From Clostridiales bacterium (GTDB taxonomy: Bacteria; Bacillota; Clostridia; Oscillospirales; CAG-272), in the NCBI GenBank assembly GCA_012727435.1, contig JAAYHB010000021.1, positions 311,918-375,917 of the forward strand: 64,000 nucleotides of DNA. Reading direction: 5' to 3'. The first letter of the stretch is position 1. Every line of letters starts with the position of its first letter. This document shows, one piece after another, positions 39,950 to 49,609 of this stretch. The notes beneath the pieces are model-generated. The model saw nothing but the letters and a program-made list of their open reading frames with translations. It was not told the DNA's origin and made no database searches. The position numbers and the translations under genes were made by a program.

Positions 39950-42016
39950 TCAGGCGTTGTCGAGATATTCGTCGATTGCCTCGGTGAGCAGCTGGTAGGC
40001 GTATTCCATGGTCCCTTTGACCTGCGCCGCCGCGGCGTTGAAGTGTCCGCCGCCCTTGAGCTTTTCAAGGATGAGCTGGACGTTTATTTTGCCCGACGAG
40101 CGCGCCGAAATGCGGATTTCGTCGTTTACGCTGACCAGAGCAAAGGCGGCGTCTACCTGCCGGATAGTGAGCAGCTTGTCTGCCGCCTTTGAGGCGGCGG
40201 TACGGCCCTGTTCGGTGTTGCCTGTCCCGACGCTGCGGGTTATCGCAATATTGCCTCGGTAGAGCTCAATATCGCTGCTGAACTTGGCCTCGGCTAGATA
40301 GTCCGAAATATCCTCCTCGAAAAACTGCCGCACGACCTCGGATTTCGCGCCCTCTCTCTGCAGGTATAGCGCCGCCGCGAAGGTGCGGGTTGCGGTGTCT
40401 TTTGTGAAGAACTTGGTGTCGAGCATGAGGCCGGCGTACATGGCGTTGGCCTCGTCCTTGAGAATTGTGCCGGCCGGCAGCGACTGCTCGAGTATCTCTG
40501 CCACAAGCTCACAGGTAGAGGAGGCCGCCGGGTCGATGTAGTTTACAAGCGGCTCGAAGTCAAACTGCTCGGTCTGGCGGTGGTGGTCGATGATTGCAAT
40601 CCTGTCTACGCTGTCGGCGATGTCGGGTGCTTCTATTATATTGAAGTTGTTGGCGTCGCAGATTACCAGCAGGGTGTCGGGTTTGACCAGGTCAAGCCCC
40701 GAGAGCGGGTCGGTGAACATATCTGAATACTCGCTGTTGCGGAGCAGCCGCTCGGCGATGATACGAAAGTTGTCGCTTTTTTCGTCTATGACAATTTTCA
40801 CCGGCACGCCGCAGAAAATACAAAGCCGCGCAATGCCCACACAGGCGCCGATCGAGTCGAAGTCGGGGTTTTTATGTCCCATGACAAGCACGTTTGAGGA
40901 TTCGGAAATCCTATTGCAGAGCACTGCGGCGTTTACGCGCGAGCGCACGCGGGTGCGTTTCTGCATACCCTTTGAACGCCCGCCGAAAAATTCGGTTTCA
41001 TTCCCGTGTTGGATTACCACCTGGTCGCCCCCGCGCTGGAGCGCCAGGTCAAGGGCGAGCATGGCTTCGTTTTCGCGCTCGGAGAGCGGCCCGGTCCCGG
41101 TCGATATGCCCATCGAGACGGTTACCGACATGCTGTCGTCGCCCAGCCGGACATTACGGATTGAATCGAGTATCTCGAACCTGTTCTTTATGCACTCGTC
41201 GAGCATTTCCCGGGTGATAATCAGAAGGTAGCGGTTGCGGTCGTACTCGCGGAGCAGCCCCTTCATGCTGGCCGCCCAGTTTTTCAGTATGGTATCGATT
41301 TCGTTTGCCGCCGAGCGGTAGCTGACCCGCACGTACTGCGCCAGCTCTTCAAGGTTGTCGAGCATGATAAAGGCGACTACTATATTTTCGCGCTTCATCT
41401 TCTCGCGCAGCTCGACCAGTGCGGTTATCTCGGTAAAGACAATCATATAGCAGCGGGTTCCGCTTACCATCATCGGATAGCCCCGCGCCATAAAGCGCCG
41501 GCGGCGTATGCCGACTATCATGCCTTCGCCCGGGTTGGCGTATTCGATTTTGCCGCTTTGGATATCGAGCGAGAGCTGCCCGTCGGGCTCGCTCGCCTTA
41601 ATGATTTCCTCGGCAGAAGTCCCGCAGATTTCCTCAAGCGCCTCTCCGGTGGCCTGTCTGCCGAGAATCTCCTCAAGTGCGCGGTTTATTATAGTCACCC
41701 GGCCTTCGGCTGAGACGATGGCATAAGGAAGGTCTATGGTTTCACGGAACATCTGGTATATCTCGGTATTGTAGGCGGCGGCGCGCTCTTCCTCAAGCGC
41801 GATTTTCCTCAGCCTGTTGCGCACACCGAGAAATGTGAAAATTGCAGTATATATATAAACAACCGTCAGGATTATGCCGAACAGCGAGGGCGGCAGCGCG
41901 GTAAACGAAACTACAATTGTGTAGGCTGCAAGCAAAAAAATGCCGATGATCACACAGACCACAAGCGGTATTCTTATGTCTGCCGATGACGCGGGTTTTG
42001 ACCGGTTCTTTTTCAA
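39950..42016 (-). CDS. gdpP: GdpP-type cyclic-di-AMP phosphodiesterase
   Basis: A 688-residue membrane protein. Two N-terminal helices (about 15-38 and 43-64), a PAS domain (about 85-190), a degenerate GGDEF domain (about 200-330, no GGDEF motif, '[10 protein letters not shown]' remains) and a DHH-DHHA1 catalytic part follow in order. Metal-binding motifs are '[13 protein letters not shown]', 'LVICDANN' and 'IAIIDHHRQ'; the C-terminal '[12 protein letters not shown]' binds substrate. It hydrolyses c-di-AMP to pApA and thereby affects osmotic balance, cell wall and sporulation. First gene of gdpP-rplI-dnaB. Confidence 0.95.
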   Translation of the reverse strand: MKKNRSKPASSADIRIPLVVCVIIGIFLLAAYTIVVSFTALPPSLFGIILTVVYIYTAIFTFLGVRNRLRKIALEEERAAAYNTEIYQMFRETIDLPYAIVSAEGRVTIINRALEEILGRQATGEALEEICGTSAEEIIKASEPDGQLSLDIQSGKIEYANPGEGMIVGIRRRRFMARGYPMMVSGTRCYMIVFTEITALVELREKMKRENIVVAFIMLDNLEELAQYVRVSYRSAANEIDTILKNWAASMKGLLREYDRNRYLLIITREMLDECIKNRFEILDSIRNVRLGDDSMSVTVSMGISTGTGPLSERENEAMLALDLALQRGGDQVVIQHGNETEFFGGRSKGMQKRTRVRSRVNAAVLCNRISESSNVLVMGHKNPDFDSIGACVGIARLCIFCGVPVKIVIDEKSDNFRIIAERLLRNSEYSDMFTDPLSGLDLVKPDTLLVICDANNFNIIEAPDIADSVDRIAIIDHHRQTEQFDFEPLVNYIDPAASSTCELVAEILEQSLPAGTILKDEANAMYAGLMLDTKFFTKDTATRTFAAALYLQREGAKSEVVRQFFEEDISDYLAEAKFSSDIELYRGNIAITRSVGTGNTEQGRTAASKAADKLLTIRQVDAAFALVSVNDEIRISARSSGKINVQLILEKLKGGGHFNAAAAQVKGTMEYAYQLLTEAIDEYLDNA

Positions 42017-42188
42017 AGCCTACCTCCTTGCAGTATCAGTCGAAGTGACCGTCAGCCGGCCGGAGCCTGACAATATCCTGTTCCAGTATTATTTCAAAGT
42101 CCCGTGAAAAGTATAATATAACGTGGCAAAAGGTAAAAACCCGGCTGTTTGCCCCCTTCCGCGGAGTTCTAAAATCCGGCTGTACGTT

Positions 42189-42217
42189 ATTATAACATAT
42201 AAGTGTGAAAATGTAAA
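42189..42217 (-). promoter_or_regulatory. Sigma-A promoter of gdpP-rplI-dnaB
   Basis: On the minus strand: TTTACA, 17-bp spacer, TATAAT. Confidence 0.8.
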
Positions 42218-42354
42218 CACTATTTATCGAATGAAATGTGACGCCGGCGGGAAGGGAAGGTGAGATACTGCGGCGGAGTTGAACACCTGCGGCTGACGTG
42301 TGCCGCGGCGCCTGACAAAAGATAAACCATCTCTGAAAAAATATTGAAAAACTA

Positions 42355-42383
42355 TTGCATTTTCATTTCGGTTGTGATATAAT
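42355..42383 (+). promoter_or_regulatory. Sigma-A promoter of the rimP-nusA-infB operon
   Basis: TTGCAT, 17-bp spacer, TATAAT, with a TG just before the -10 box. Confidence 0.85.
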
Positions 42384-42406
42384 GATTGTAAGTATTACGG
42401 TTTGCG

Positions 42407-42436
42407 TTGAGAGTGGGTTTTTATGCCCACTCTCAA
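42407..42436 (+). promoter_or_regulatory. Leader hairpin of the rimP operon
   Basis: A perfect 11-bp stem TTGAGAGTGGG / CCCACTCTCAA with an 8-base TTTTTATG loop, about 17 bases after the likely transcript start and 50 before the rimP start. No T-run follows, so it is not a terminator. A role in RNA stability or feedback control is possible. Confidence 0.6.
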
Positions 42437-42487
42437 TTGTCGAGAGGGGAGTGCTGCCCAGCCCGACAAAACGCAGAAGGGAAGAAG

Positions 42488-42973
42488 ATGAACAACCGCA
42501 AGAATATTGCCGGCCGCGTGGCCGAGCTCATAGCGCCGGCCGCAAAGGAGGCCGGACTTGTCCTGTGGGACGTTGAATTTGTCCGCGAAGGTGCGCGGCA
42601 GGTGCTGCGCGTAACTATAGATTCGCCCGACGGTATCGGCATCGACGATTGTGAGCGGTTTCACCGCATGATAGACCCGCTGCTCGATTCGGCCGACCCG
42701 ATAGAGAGCAGCTATTACCTTGAGGTCAGCTCGCCGGGAATAGAGCGGGAGCTTAAGACCGAGGCTCATTTTGAAGCCTGCACCGGCTGCGAGGTCGAGA
42801 TAAAGCTCTACGCGCCCGACAAAACCGGCAAAAAGACCCACCGCGGCAAACTGGCCGGGCTTGTGGACGGCAGAATACTGCTTGACACCCCGACAGGGCG
42901 GCTTGAGGTCGACCGAGTCGCTGCCGCCCGGGTGCGCACCGTGTTTGATTTTGATGACGACAATATGTCATAG
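42488..42973 (+). CDS. rimP: Ribosome maturation factor RimP
   Basis: A 161-residue 30S assembly factor. The ORF track starts 27 codons too early inside the leader; MNNRKNIAGRV at 42488 follows GAAGGGAAGAAG. Motifs 'GLVLWDVEFVREGARQVLRVTIDSPDGIGIDDCERFHRMIDPLLD' and 'YYLEVSSPGIERELKTEAHFEA' are canonical, and the C-terminal SH3-like domain has 'HRGKLAGLVDGRILLDT'. It is the first gene of the transcription/translation operon with nusA, rnpM, ylxQ and infB. Confidence 0.95.
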   Translation: MNNRKNIAGRVAELIAPAAKEAGLVLWDVEFVREGARQVLRVTIDSPDGIGIDDCERFHRMIDPLLDSADPIESSYYLEVSSPGIERELKTEAHFEACTGCEVEIKLYAPDKTGKKTHRGKLAGLVDGRILLDTPTGRLEVDRVAAARVRTVFDFDDDNMS

Positions 42974-43010
42974 ATATAACGATGATGAGGTATTGAAAGG
43001 AACAACCGCG

Positions 43011-44033
43011 ATGAACAAGGATTTTTTTGCGGCGCTCGACCTGCTTGAAAAGGAAAAGGGAATTCCGAAGGAATATATGATCGAGAAAATCGAAGCGGCG
43101 CTCATGTCGGCTTATAAAAAGGAATACGGAAACAACACCAACGTGCGAATACTTATAGACCCCGAGAAGGAGGAAATCAAGGTCTTTCAACAGAAGGAAG
43201 TTGTCGAGGAGGTAACAAACCCTGAGACCCAGATATCACTTGAGAACGCAAAGCAGATAAGCAAGCGTTACACTGTTGGCGGCATAGTCGAAACAGAGAT
43301 AAAGACCAAAAACTTCAGGCGCCTCTCGGCTGCGGCGGCCAAATCGGTTATAATCCAGAGCATACGTGAGGGCGAACGCCGCGCATTGCAGCAGACCTAT
43401 GAGAACAAGCGCGAGGAGATTATTACCGCCACGGTGACAAGGGTCGATCCGGTAACCGGCAACGCGGTGCTCGAAATCGGCACCGGACAGGCGGTTCTTC
43501 TGAAAAGCGAGCAGATACCCGGCGAGACCTTGTATGTGGGCGAGAAGATAAAGGTGTTCATATCAGAAGTGAACAAGGAGGCAAGAGGGCCGCTTATTAC
43601 CCTCTCCCGGGTTCACCCCGGGCTTGTCCGCCGCATGTTTGAGCTTGAGATACCCGAAATCCAGGACGGAATTGTTATTATCAAGGGAATTGCGCGCGAG
43701 GCCGGTTCAAGGACCAAAATATCGGTCATGTCGCGTGACGAAGATGTCGACCCGGTAGGAGCCTGCATCGGGCCGCACGGTATGAGAATCGCCGGGATTG
43801 TCGACGAGCTGCGCGGCGAGAAGATTGATATTGTCAAGTACAGCGATATTCCGGAGGAATATATAGCCTCGGCGCTCGCCCCGGCCTCGGTCGAGTCGGT
43901 GACCTTGACGGGTGAGCGGTCCTGCAGGGTTACCGTCAGCCCCGACCAGCTATCGCTCGCCATCGGTAAGGAGGGTCAGAACGCCCGGCTTGCCGCGCGG
44001 CTGACCGGTTACAAAATAGATATAAAGGCGTAA
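43011..44033 (+). CDS. nusA: Transcription factor NusA
   Basis: A 340-residue elongation/termination factor. The correct start is 43011 (MNKDFFAALDLLEKEKGIPKE) after GAAAGGAA; the ORF-track start is inside rimP. The N-terminal RNA-polymerase domain covers about 1-130, the S1 domain about 133-200 ('ITATVTRVDPVTGNAVLEIG') and two KH domains follow ('DPVGACIGPHGMRIAGIVDEL', 'SLAIGKEGQNARLAARLTG'). It lacks the C-terminal acidic repeats of enterobacterial NusA, as usual in Firmicutes. Confidence 0.97.
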   Translation: MNKDFFAALDLLEKEKGIPKEYMIEKIEAALMSAYKKEYGNNTNVRILIDPEKEEIKVFQQKEVVEEVTNPETQISLENAKQISKRYTVGGIVETEIKTKNFRRLSAAAAKSVIIQSIREGERRALQQTYENKREEIITATVTRVDPVTGNAVLEIGTGQAVLLKSEQIPGETLYVGEKIKVFISEVNKEARGPLITLSRVHPGLVRRMFELEIPEIQDGIVIIKGIAREAGSRTKISVMSRDEDVDPVGACIGPHGMRIAGIVDELRGEKIDIVKYSDIPEEYIASALAPASVESVTLTGERSCRVTVSPDQLSLAIGKEGQNARLAARLTGYKIDIKA

Positions 44034-44043
44034 CGTTATAATT

Positions 44044-44331
44044 ATGGAACCGAAGAAGAAAAAGAAAACCCCCGAACGCCAGTGTCTCGGCTGCAACGAA
44101 CACAAGTCCAAGCGCGAGATGCTCCGGGTGGTGCGCACTCCCGAAGGGGAGGTCATGCTTGACTTTAGCGGCAGGAAAAACGGCCGCGGGGCGTATATCT
44201 GCCGCGATGTCAGGTGCCTTAAGAAGGCGAGGAAGTCAAAGCGGCTTGACCGCAGCCTCGGCTGCGAGGTGCCCGAAGAAGTTTATGATGCAATGGAAGC
44301 CGAGCTTGGCGAAAATGGAGAAGCAGACTGA
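44044..44331 (+). CDS. rnpM: RNase P modulator RnpM (YlxR, DUF448)
   Basis: A 95-residue basic protein. 'RQCLGCNEHKSKREMLRVVRTPEGEVMLD' and 'GRKNGRGAYICRD' are the conserved DUF448 motifs. YlxR/RnpM binds the RNase P RNA in Firmicutes and modulates tRNA processing. It starts 10 bases after nusA and its last codons overlap the start of ylxQ by 17 bases. Confidence 0.94.
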   Translation: MEPKKKKKTPERQCLGCNEHKSKREMLRVVRTPEGEVMLDFSGRKNGRGAYICRDVRCLKKARKSKRLDRSLGCEVPEEVYDAMEAELGENGEAD

Positions 44332-44665
44332 AAAAAACAACCGGTTGTTATTGACTCTCGGCCTCTGCGCCCGCGCCGGCGCCCTGATTTACGGCACCGA
44401 GCAGATATGTGTAGCCTTCCGGCGTGGCAGGCAAACTCCGCTTTTGGTGATTGAAGCATCCGACACCTCGGCAAACACCCACAAAAAACTAACCGACAAA
44501 TGCAAATACTATAAAGTCAGACACACAGTAATCCCGCACGGCATGGCGACGCTTGGCAGGGCACTCGGCAGGTCTGAAGTAGCCGCGGTCGGAATTACCG
44601 ACCCGCAGCTATGCCGGGCAGTAGAAAAACAGCTTGACAGGCAGTGCGGCTCAGACGAAGGATAA
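44315..44665 (+). CDS. ylxQ: L7Ae-family ribosomal protein YlxQ
   Basis: A 116-residue L7Ae/L30e-fold RNA-binding protein. The start at 44315 (MEKQTEKNN), which overlaps rnpM by 17 bases, follows GGCGAAA; the ORF-track start is far inside rnpM. '[49 protein letters not shown]' matches the family, which binds kink-turn-like RNA. It is the fourth gene of the operon and precedes infB by 16 bases. Confidence 0.9.
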   Translation: MEKQTEKNNRLLLTLGLCARAGALIYGTEQICVAFRRGRQTPLLVIEASDTSANTHKKLTDKCKYYKVRHTVIPHGMATLGRALGRSEVAAVGITDPQLCRAVEKQLDRQCGSDEG

Positions 44666-44681
44666 ATCCAGGAGGAAATAT

Positions 44682-47240
44682 ATGGCATTACCGCAATATA
44701 AAATCAATCAGCTTGCAAAGGACCTCGGTATCAAAACCAAGGAAATTACCGATATTCTCAAAGAGAAGGGAATAGAGGCAAGGGTACAGAAGGTGCTCGA
44801 GCCCTTTGAGTTTGACATTCTCTTTGAGACCTTAACGAGGGCGTATCAGATAAAAAATATAGAAGACTATATTGACGGGATCACATATATTCCTTCAAAA
44901 ATCGTCAAGGAGCACGAGTCGCGAAAATCACAAAAGCGTGCCGAGGCAAAGCCTGCCCAGGCGGCCGAGCAGACCGAGCCGGCCAAGTCAGATAAGCATA
45001 AGCAAGCCGGGCAGCCGAAGGAGCGGCAAAAGGCTGCAGTATCAGAGCAAAAGCCGGCCGAGAAAAAACCGGCCGAGCAAAAGGCCGAGCCGCCCAAGAC
45101 CTCCGAACCAAAAAAGATTGCCGAACAGAAGCCTGTGCCGGCGCAGCCTAAAAAGCCGCAGGAGGGGCGGCCTGCCGCACAGATACAACAGCAGGCTCAG
45201 AAAAAATCCGAAAAAGAACGCAAGGAACCCCCGAAGGAGAAATTCCAGCCCCAACCGATTGTCCGCAAGCAAACCGCAGGCTCCGAAGGGCAGGCCAAGA
45301 AGCGCATTATTGATACCAGAGGCACGACCATAGACCTCTCAAAGTATGACGACCGTTTTGAGACAATAGCACCCGAGTCGGTCCGCGATATGCGCGGCGG
45401 CAGCGAAAAGGTCAAGCGCAGCAAGGCGGCAGGCCAGTCGGTTGTGAAGGGACAGAAGATCGCGCCGAAAAAGTCCGAACCGATAAAGAAGCAGCCGGTG
45501 CATGCCTTAATACCCGACGAAATCCGGGTAGGCGAGCTTGCCTCAAGGCTGAAGGTAACGGCGAGCGAGGTCATAAAGCGGCTTATGACAATGGGAGTCA
45601 TGGTCACCGTCAACGAATATATAGACTATGACACGGCATATCTTGTCGCTGTCGACCTTGGCGCCGAGGTAACCCGGGAAGTCGTGCTCACAATCGAAGA
45701 TAAGCTGTTCGAGGAGGAGCAGGAAAGGAAGGAGGATCTGCAGCCGCGTGCCCCGGTGGTCTGTGTCATGGGGCATGTCGACCACGGCAAGACCTCGCTG
45801 CTCGACGCCATACGCCACACAAACGTGACCGCCGGGGAGGCCGGCGGCATCACCCAGCATATAGGCGCCTACCGAGTTAAGGTCAAGGGGCGGGAAATCA
45901 CCTTCCTTGACACTCCGGGACATGAAGCCTTCACGGAAATGCGCGCACGAGGCGCCATGGCAACCGACATAGCCATACTTGTGGTTGCCGCCGATGACGG
46001 CATCATGCCTCAGACAGTCGAGGCGATTAACCACGCAAAGGCCGCCGGAGTCGATATTATCGTCGCAGTAAACAAAATCGACAAACCCACCGCAAACCCC
46101 GACCGGGTCATCAAGGATCTGACCAAATATGACCTTGTCCCCGAAGCCTGGGGCGGCGACGTCATTTGCGTGCCGGTCTCGGCGCTCACGGGACAGGGAA
46201 TTGACGAGCTGCTCGAGAGCATCCTGCTGATGGCCGACCTCAAGGAATACAAGGCAAACCCCAATCGCCGGGCAAAGGGAATCGTTATTGAAGCCAAGCT
46301 TGACAAGGGCAAAGGCCCGGTGGCAACCCTTCTGGTTCAGACCGGGACGCTTCACACCGGCGACGTGGTGATTGCCGGAACGGCGGTCGGGCGTGTCCGC
46401 CTGATGACCGACTATAGAGGCAAGGTTATAAAGGCGGCAACCCCCTCTATGCCGGTTGAGATCACCGGGCTCTCGGAAGTACCGTCGGCGGGTGATACCT
46501 TCAACGCCGTGGAGGACGAAAAGATGGCCAGAGCACTGGCTGAGCAGCGCCGTGCCGAGGCCAAGGAGAAAGCCTTCAAGGCAAACGCCCGCGCCAATCT
46601 CAATGACCTCTTCGCTCAGATTTCCGAAGGTGTCAAGACCCTCAATATCATAGTCAAGGCCGACGTCGACGGCTCTGCCGAAGCGGTCAAGGCCGCTCTT
46701 GAGAAGATTTCAAACGAGGAAGTCAAGGTCAAGGTCATCCATTCGGCAGTCGGCGGAATCACCGAGGGCGACGTCACCTTTGCCGCGGCCTCCAACGCCA
46801 TTATCATCGGGTTTAATGTCCGGCCCGACAAACCGGCGCTCGATTCGGCCGCACGTCAGGGTGTTGAAATACGTACCTATCGCGTGATATACGACTGCAT
46901 CGAGGAAGTAACGGCCGCCATGAAGGGCATGCTGGCACCCAAATACAGGGAGAACCTGCTCGGGCATGCCGAGGTCAGGCAGGCTATCCGCGTTCCGAAT
47001 GTCGGGATAATAGCCGGCTCGTATGTTCAGGACGGCAAGGTTACCCGCAACTCGCTTATCCGGGTGCTGCGGGACGGGGTGGTCATCTTCGAGGACAAAA
47101 TCGCGTCGCTCAAGCGCTTCAAGGATGACGTCCGCGAGGTTGCGGCCGGCTATGAGTGCGGAATCGGACTTGAGCGCTTCAGCGACATCAAGGTCGGAGA
47201 TATACTTGAGGCATATATCATGGAAGAAATACAGGCTTGA
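44682..47240 (+). CDS. infB: Translation initiation factor IF-2
   Basis: An 852-residue GTPase that brings fMet-tRNA to the 30S subunit. The start at 44682 follows AGGAGG at 6 bases. A short N-terminal helical domain ('[27 protein letters not shown]') is followed by a Lys/Pro/Gln/Ala-rich low-complexity region to about residue 270. The second IF2-N domain and the G domain follow: '[16 protein letters not shown]', '[10 protein letters not shown]', 'VAVNKIDKP'. Domains II to IV end with '[15 protein letters not shown]'. It closes the operon with a terminator; rbfA, which normally follows, is absent. Confidence 0.97.
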   Translation: MALPQYKINQLAKDLGIKTKEITDILKEKGIEARVQKVLEPFEFDILFETLTRAYQIKNIEDYIDGITYIPSKIVKEHESRKSQKRAEAKPAQAAEQTEPAKSDKHKQAGQPKERQKAAVSEQKPAEKKPAEQKAEPPKTSEPKKIAEQKPVPAQPKKPQEGRPAAQIQQQAQKKSEKERKEPPKEKFQPQPIVRKQTAGSEGQAKKRIIDTRGTTIDLSKYDDRFETIAPESVRDMRGGSEKVKRSKAAGQSVVKGQKIAPKKSEPIKKQPVHALIPDEIRVGELASRLKVTASEVIKRLMTMGVMVTVNEYIDYDTAYLVAVDLGAEVTREVVLTIEDKLFEEEQERKEDLQPRAPVVCVMGHVDHGKTSLLDAIRHTNVTAGEAGGITQHIGAYRVKVKGREITFLDTPGHEAFTEMRARGAMATDIAILVVAADDGIMPQTVEAINHAKAAGVDIIVAVNKIDKPTANPDRVIKDLTKYDLVPEAWGGDVICVPVSALTGQGIDELLESILLMADLKEYKANPNRRAKGIVIEAKLDKGKGPVATLLVQTGTLHTGDVVIAGTAVGRVRLMTDYRGKVIKAATPSMPVEITGLSEVPSAGDTFNAVEDEKMARALAEQRRAEAKEKAFKANARANLNDLFAQISEGVKTLNIIVKADVDGSAEAVKAALEKISNEEVKVKVIHSAVGGITEGDVTFAAASNAIIIGFNVRPDKPALDSAARQGVEIRTYRVIYDCIEEVTAAMKGMLAPKYRENLLGHAEVRQAIRVPNVGIIAGSYVQDGKVTRNSLIRVLRDGVVIFEDKIASLKRFKDDVREVAAGYECGIGLERFSDIKVGDILEAYIMEEIQA

Positions 47241-47253
47241 TGGAATATACAAA

Positions 47254-47282
47254 ACCTCCGGAGCCGGGCTCCGGAGGTTTTT
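47254..47282 (+). terminator. infB operon terminator
   Basis: AACCTCCGGAGCC / GGCTCCGGAGGTT, a 13-bp stem with T-run, 14 bases after the stop. Confidence 0.88.
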
Positions 47283-47316
47283 CCGGCTTTCGGAATAAAA
47301 CATTCCATAAACAGGT

Positions 47317-47328
47317 ATGATATATCAT
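47317..47328. promoter_or_regulatory. 12-bp perfect palindrome, possible operator
   Basis: ATGATATATCAT reads the same on both strands. It lies about 115 bases before the promoter of the lipoprotein gene in an AT-rich stretch. No regulator is known. Confidence 0.3.
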
Positions 47329-47443
47329 TATTGAACAGAATAGGACAGAAAGCTTTACATGGATATAGCAAATTCAGGCATAGCAGTTGTACAAAAGTAA
47401 AAAGAATTGTATAGAAAAGTATATTTATTCAGTCGATATAATA

Positions 47444-47472
47444 TTGACAAAAATGATTGCATGTGGTATCAT
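47444..47472 (+). promoter_or_regulatory. Sigma-A promoter for the lipoprotein at 47530
   Basis: TTGACA, 17-bp spacer, TATCAT. Confidence 0.8.
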
Positions 47473-47529
47473 TATCGACGAGAATGCTGTTAGCATTTTA
47501 CAAACAACATTCAAGGAGAGGATTTTGCA

Positions 47530-48594
47530 ATGAAAAAACTGCTTACTTTAATCCTTGCACTGTTAATGCTTTTCACATTTGTCGCCTGCCAGGGCGGTGA
47601 GGGTGGGAAGGAAACCACGCCCAAGCCTTCTGATACCACGGCTGCACCCGGTGAGGAAACCACGGCAAAGGAAACCACGGCAAAGGAAACCACAACTGTC
47701 AAGGAAACTACAACGGCAGAAGTCACCACTGCACCCCCTGTTGAGATTCCGGTAGTTCCCGAGGGCATTATGGTTTTCTATGAAGACTTCGACAGCTATG
47801 TAAACACCGAGGGAAATGACGCCGTGATGGCCCTGCTCGGCTGGCAGATACTGAACACCTCTGACGGCGCTTTAAACGACAATACCGGCATATTCTCGAT
47901 TGAGGACGGTGCACTGAAATACCTAAACCATAACGGAGGTGCAATTACCGGTAAAGACTCCTATGTAAGAATTCTTACCGACGAATACATGGCCCCCTGC
48001 GCCCAAGGCGACTACACCCTGCAGTATGACGTCAAGTACATAGATGCCGGAAACAAGAACAGATATGCGGTAATTATATTAAACTTCGACGGTACCAACA
48101 GCTACAACTCAGCCCACATACGCATTGCCGGCTCGGGCAACAATCAGGTCAGGTTTTTCGGTTCTTGGTATACTTACGATGTTGCCGGCGACTACTATGC
48201 AGCCGATACTAATGACAGCGACGGGACGTCATCAATAATCAAAAAGCTGACAGGTGCCGATTATGACGCTAACGTATATGCGCTCAAGGACAAGTGGATA
48301 ACTATCAGATATCAGGCGAACTATAATGAAGGCCCCACGATCTACATCCGCGACAACAGCCAGCCTGGCTCAGACTTTGTCTGCGTGTCAAAGCCCGATC
48401 CGGCCGGAAGCGCGACCTTCTACTGGAACGAAATTGATAGTTATGCCGTGGCGTTCAAGCTCGGCGCGACAATTGACGGTTATCTTGACAATGTCGCCAT
48501 CTGGACAGGGCTTGGCGATATGCCGGCAGATACCAGCACAGCTATATACGAAGCGGCCATCGCCGAGTATCTTGCCAAAGTGGGAAACAAATAA
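47530..48594 (+). CDS. Lipoprotein with Thr-rich linker and jelly-roll-like domain
   Basis: A 354-residue lipoprotein. The signal peptide ends at lipobox FVAC. A linker of repeated ETTAKETTAKETTTVKETTT follows to about residue 73. The remaining 280 residues begin with 'MVFYEDFDSY' and contain 'GQILNTSDG'-type and 'WITIRYQANYNEGPTIYI..' strands, and end with 'GYLDNVAIWTG'. This is the pattern of a LamG/concanavalin-like beta-sandwich that binds glycan. It is probably a surface carbohydrate-binding protein. The gene is alone between its own promoter and terminator, with an AAGGAGAGG site. Confidence 0.75.
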   Translation: MKKLLTLILALLMLFTFVACQGGEGGKETTPKPSDTTAAPGEETTAKETTAKETTTVKETTTAEVTTAPPVEIPVVPEGIMVFYEDFDSYVNTEGNDAVMALLGWQILNTSDGALNDNTGIFSIEDGALKYLNHNGGAITGKDSYVRILTDEYMAPCAQGDYTLQYDVKYIDAGNKNRYAVIILNFDGTNSYNSAHIRIAGSGNNQVRFFGSWYTYDVAGDYYAADTNDSDGTSSIIKKLTGADYDANVYALKDKWITIRYQANYNEGPTIYIRDNSQPGSDFVCVSKPDPAGSATFYWNEIDSYAVAFKLGATIDGYLDNVAIWTGLGDMPADTSTAIYEAAIAEYLAKVGNK

Positions 48595-48598
48595 GAAT

Positions 48599-48636
48599 AA
48601 AAAAGACCGGGATGCCACGGCGTCCCGGTCTTTTTT
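48599..48636 (+). terminator. Terminator after the lipoprotein gene
   Basis: AAAAGACCGGGA / TCCCGGTCTTTT, a 12-bp stem with six T residues. Confidence 0.92.
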
Positions 48637-48698
48637 ATGTGCCTGCAAAAAGCCGCCGACCTGCCCTTTGAAAGGCCGGGAGCGCAACCCCCGGCGAA

Positions 48699-48785
48699 TC
48701 AGCGTTTTTTTGCTTTCCTTATCCTGAAGATCCTCCGCAAAAGCGGCGCCAGGAACCCGGGCGAGCGGAACACGATGATTTTCAT
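48699..48785 (-). CDS. spoVM: Stage V sporulation protein M (28 residues)
   Basis: The gene is hidden at the end of a longer open frame in the ORF track. The 28-residue product MKIIVFRSPGFLAPLLRRIF... aligns with B. subtilis SpoVM (26 residues): Met1, Lys2, Pro9, Phe11, Leu12 and Arg17 are at identical positions, and the basic amphipathic pattern is kept. SpoVM marks the convex forespore surface and anchors the SpoIVA coat base. It lies downstream of thiN on the same strand, exactly its place in Bacillus. The Shine-Dalgarno (AAAGGG) is about 12 bases from the ATG. A CATATACT octamer 107 bases upstream could be a sigma-E -10 box. Confidence 0.82.
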   Translation of the reverse strand: MKIIVFRSPGFLAPLLRRIFRIRKAKKR

Positions 48786-48953
48786 ATGAATACCATGCCC
48801 TTTCTGCATAGCCGGATCCGCTGTAAGCCAACCGAACCCGATACTTTGTGTGTTCGCCGCCGGTGTCCGCCGGGCGGCGCTCTCTGCTTTCAGTATATGC
48901 GGGAATGCGGGCTGTTGATTATTCGGAATACAACACAAAGCACCAAGGGAGGT

Positions 48954-49580
48954 TTATTTATCCCTGCTTTCGATTATAAAAATACCGCCGCGGCGCACAG
49001 AAACCAGCGCGCAGTTGCCCTCGATTTCATTTGAAACGGCAAACTGCAGCCGGCGTGCAATCCTTGCGTTTTGAAGCGGGAATTTGCAGCCCTCGACCGT
49101 AACCCCTCTGACCTTATCGTCGCAGGCAAGCACCGAGAGGTACTTATATCCGCTCCTCGGTATCAGCACGCTTGAGTTTTTCAGGTACCTCACCCGGTTA
49201 TATCCGCTGAGCGCCAGCGCATATATGCCGCGTGAGCCTAAGTCCTCAAGAATCCCGAGCAGCGACAGAGTGTGGTCGAGCCTGCCGTCAAGCCCTCCGA
49301 CAAACACAAAATTGTCGGCGCCCCGGCTAAGCGCGATTTCAACGGCGAGTTGGGCGTCGGTCAGGTCCTTTTCGGGAGGGTAGTTTATAACCTCTATTTC
49401 CCCGGGTATGCTGTACCCACCCAGCGAGTCCATGTCGCCGAGCAGGATATCCACCCGCTCCCCCAGCATCTCGGCGTTGAAGTAGCCCGAATCGGCGGCA
49501 ACAGACAGCTCGCCGGGTGCCGGGTGTTCGGTTATATTCTGCGGCAGGATTTCACCGTTAAGATAAATATATGCTTTCAT
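48954..49580 (-). CDS. thiN: Thiamine pyrophosphokinase
   Basis: A 208-residue enzyme that converts thiamine and ATP to thiamine diphosphate. 'SVAADSGYFNAEMLGERVDILLGDMDSL' carries the conserved acidic residues of the catalytic domain, and 'PPEKDLTDAQLAVEIALSRGADNFVFVGGLDGRLDHTLSLL' is the rest of the signature. The C-terminal thiamine-binding domain ends with 'AVSNEIEGNCALVSVRRGGIFIIES'. It follows rsgA with a 29-base gap; rpe, which lies between them in Bacillus, is missing. Confidence 0.95.
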   Translation of the reverse strand: MKAYIYLNGEILPQNITEHPAPGELSVAADSGYFNAEMLGERVDILLGDMDSLGGYSIPGEIEVINYPPEKDLTDAQLAVEIALSRGADNFVFVGGLDGRLDHTLSLLGILEDLGSRGIYALALSGYNRVRYLKNSSVLIPRSGYKYLSVLACDDKVRGVTVEGCKFPLQNARIARRLQFAVSNEIEGNCALVSVRRGGIFIIESRDK

Positions 49581-49609
49581 TTAATATTCTCCTTGGTTGC
49601 AAATGTCGT

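Larger units (their letters stand above)
42017..42487. other. Divergent regulatory region between gdpP and rimP
   Basis: No gene is visible. It carries the gdpP promoter (42189-42217), a leader of about 170 bases for gdpP, the rimP promoter (42355-42383) and the rimP leader hairpin (42407-42436). Confidence 0.7.
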
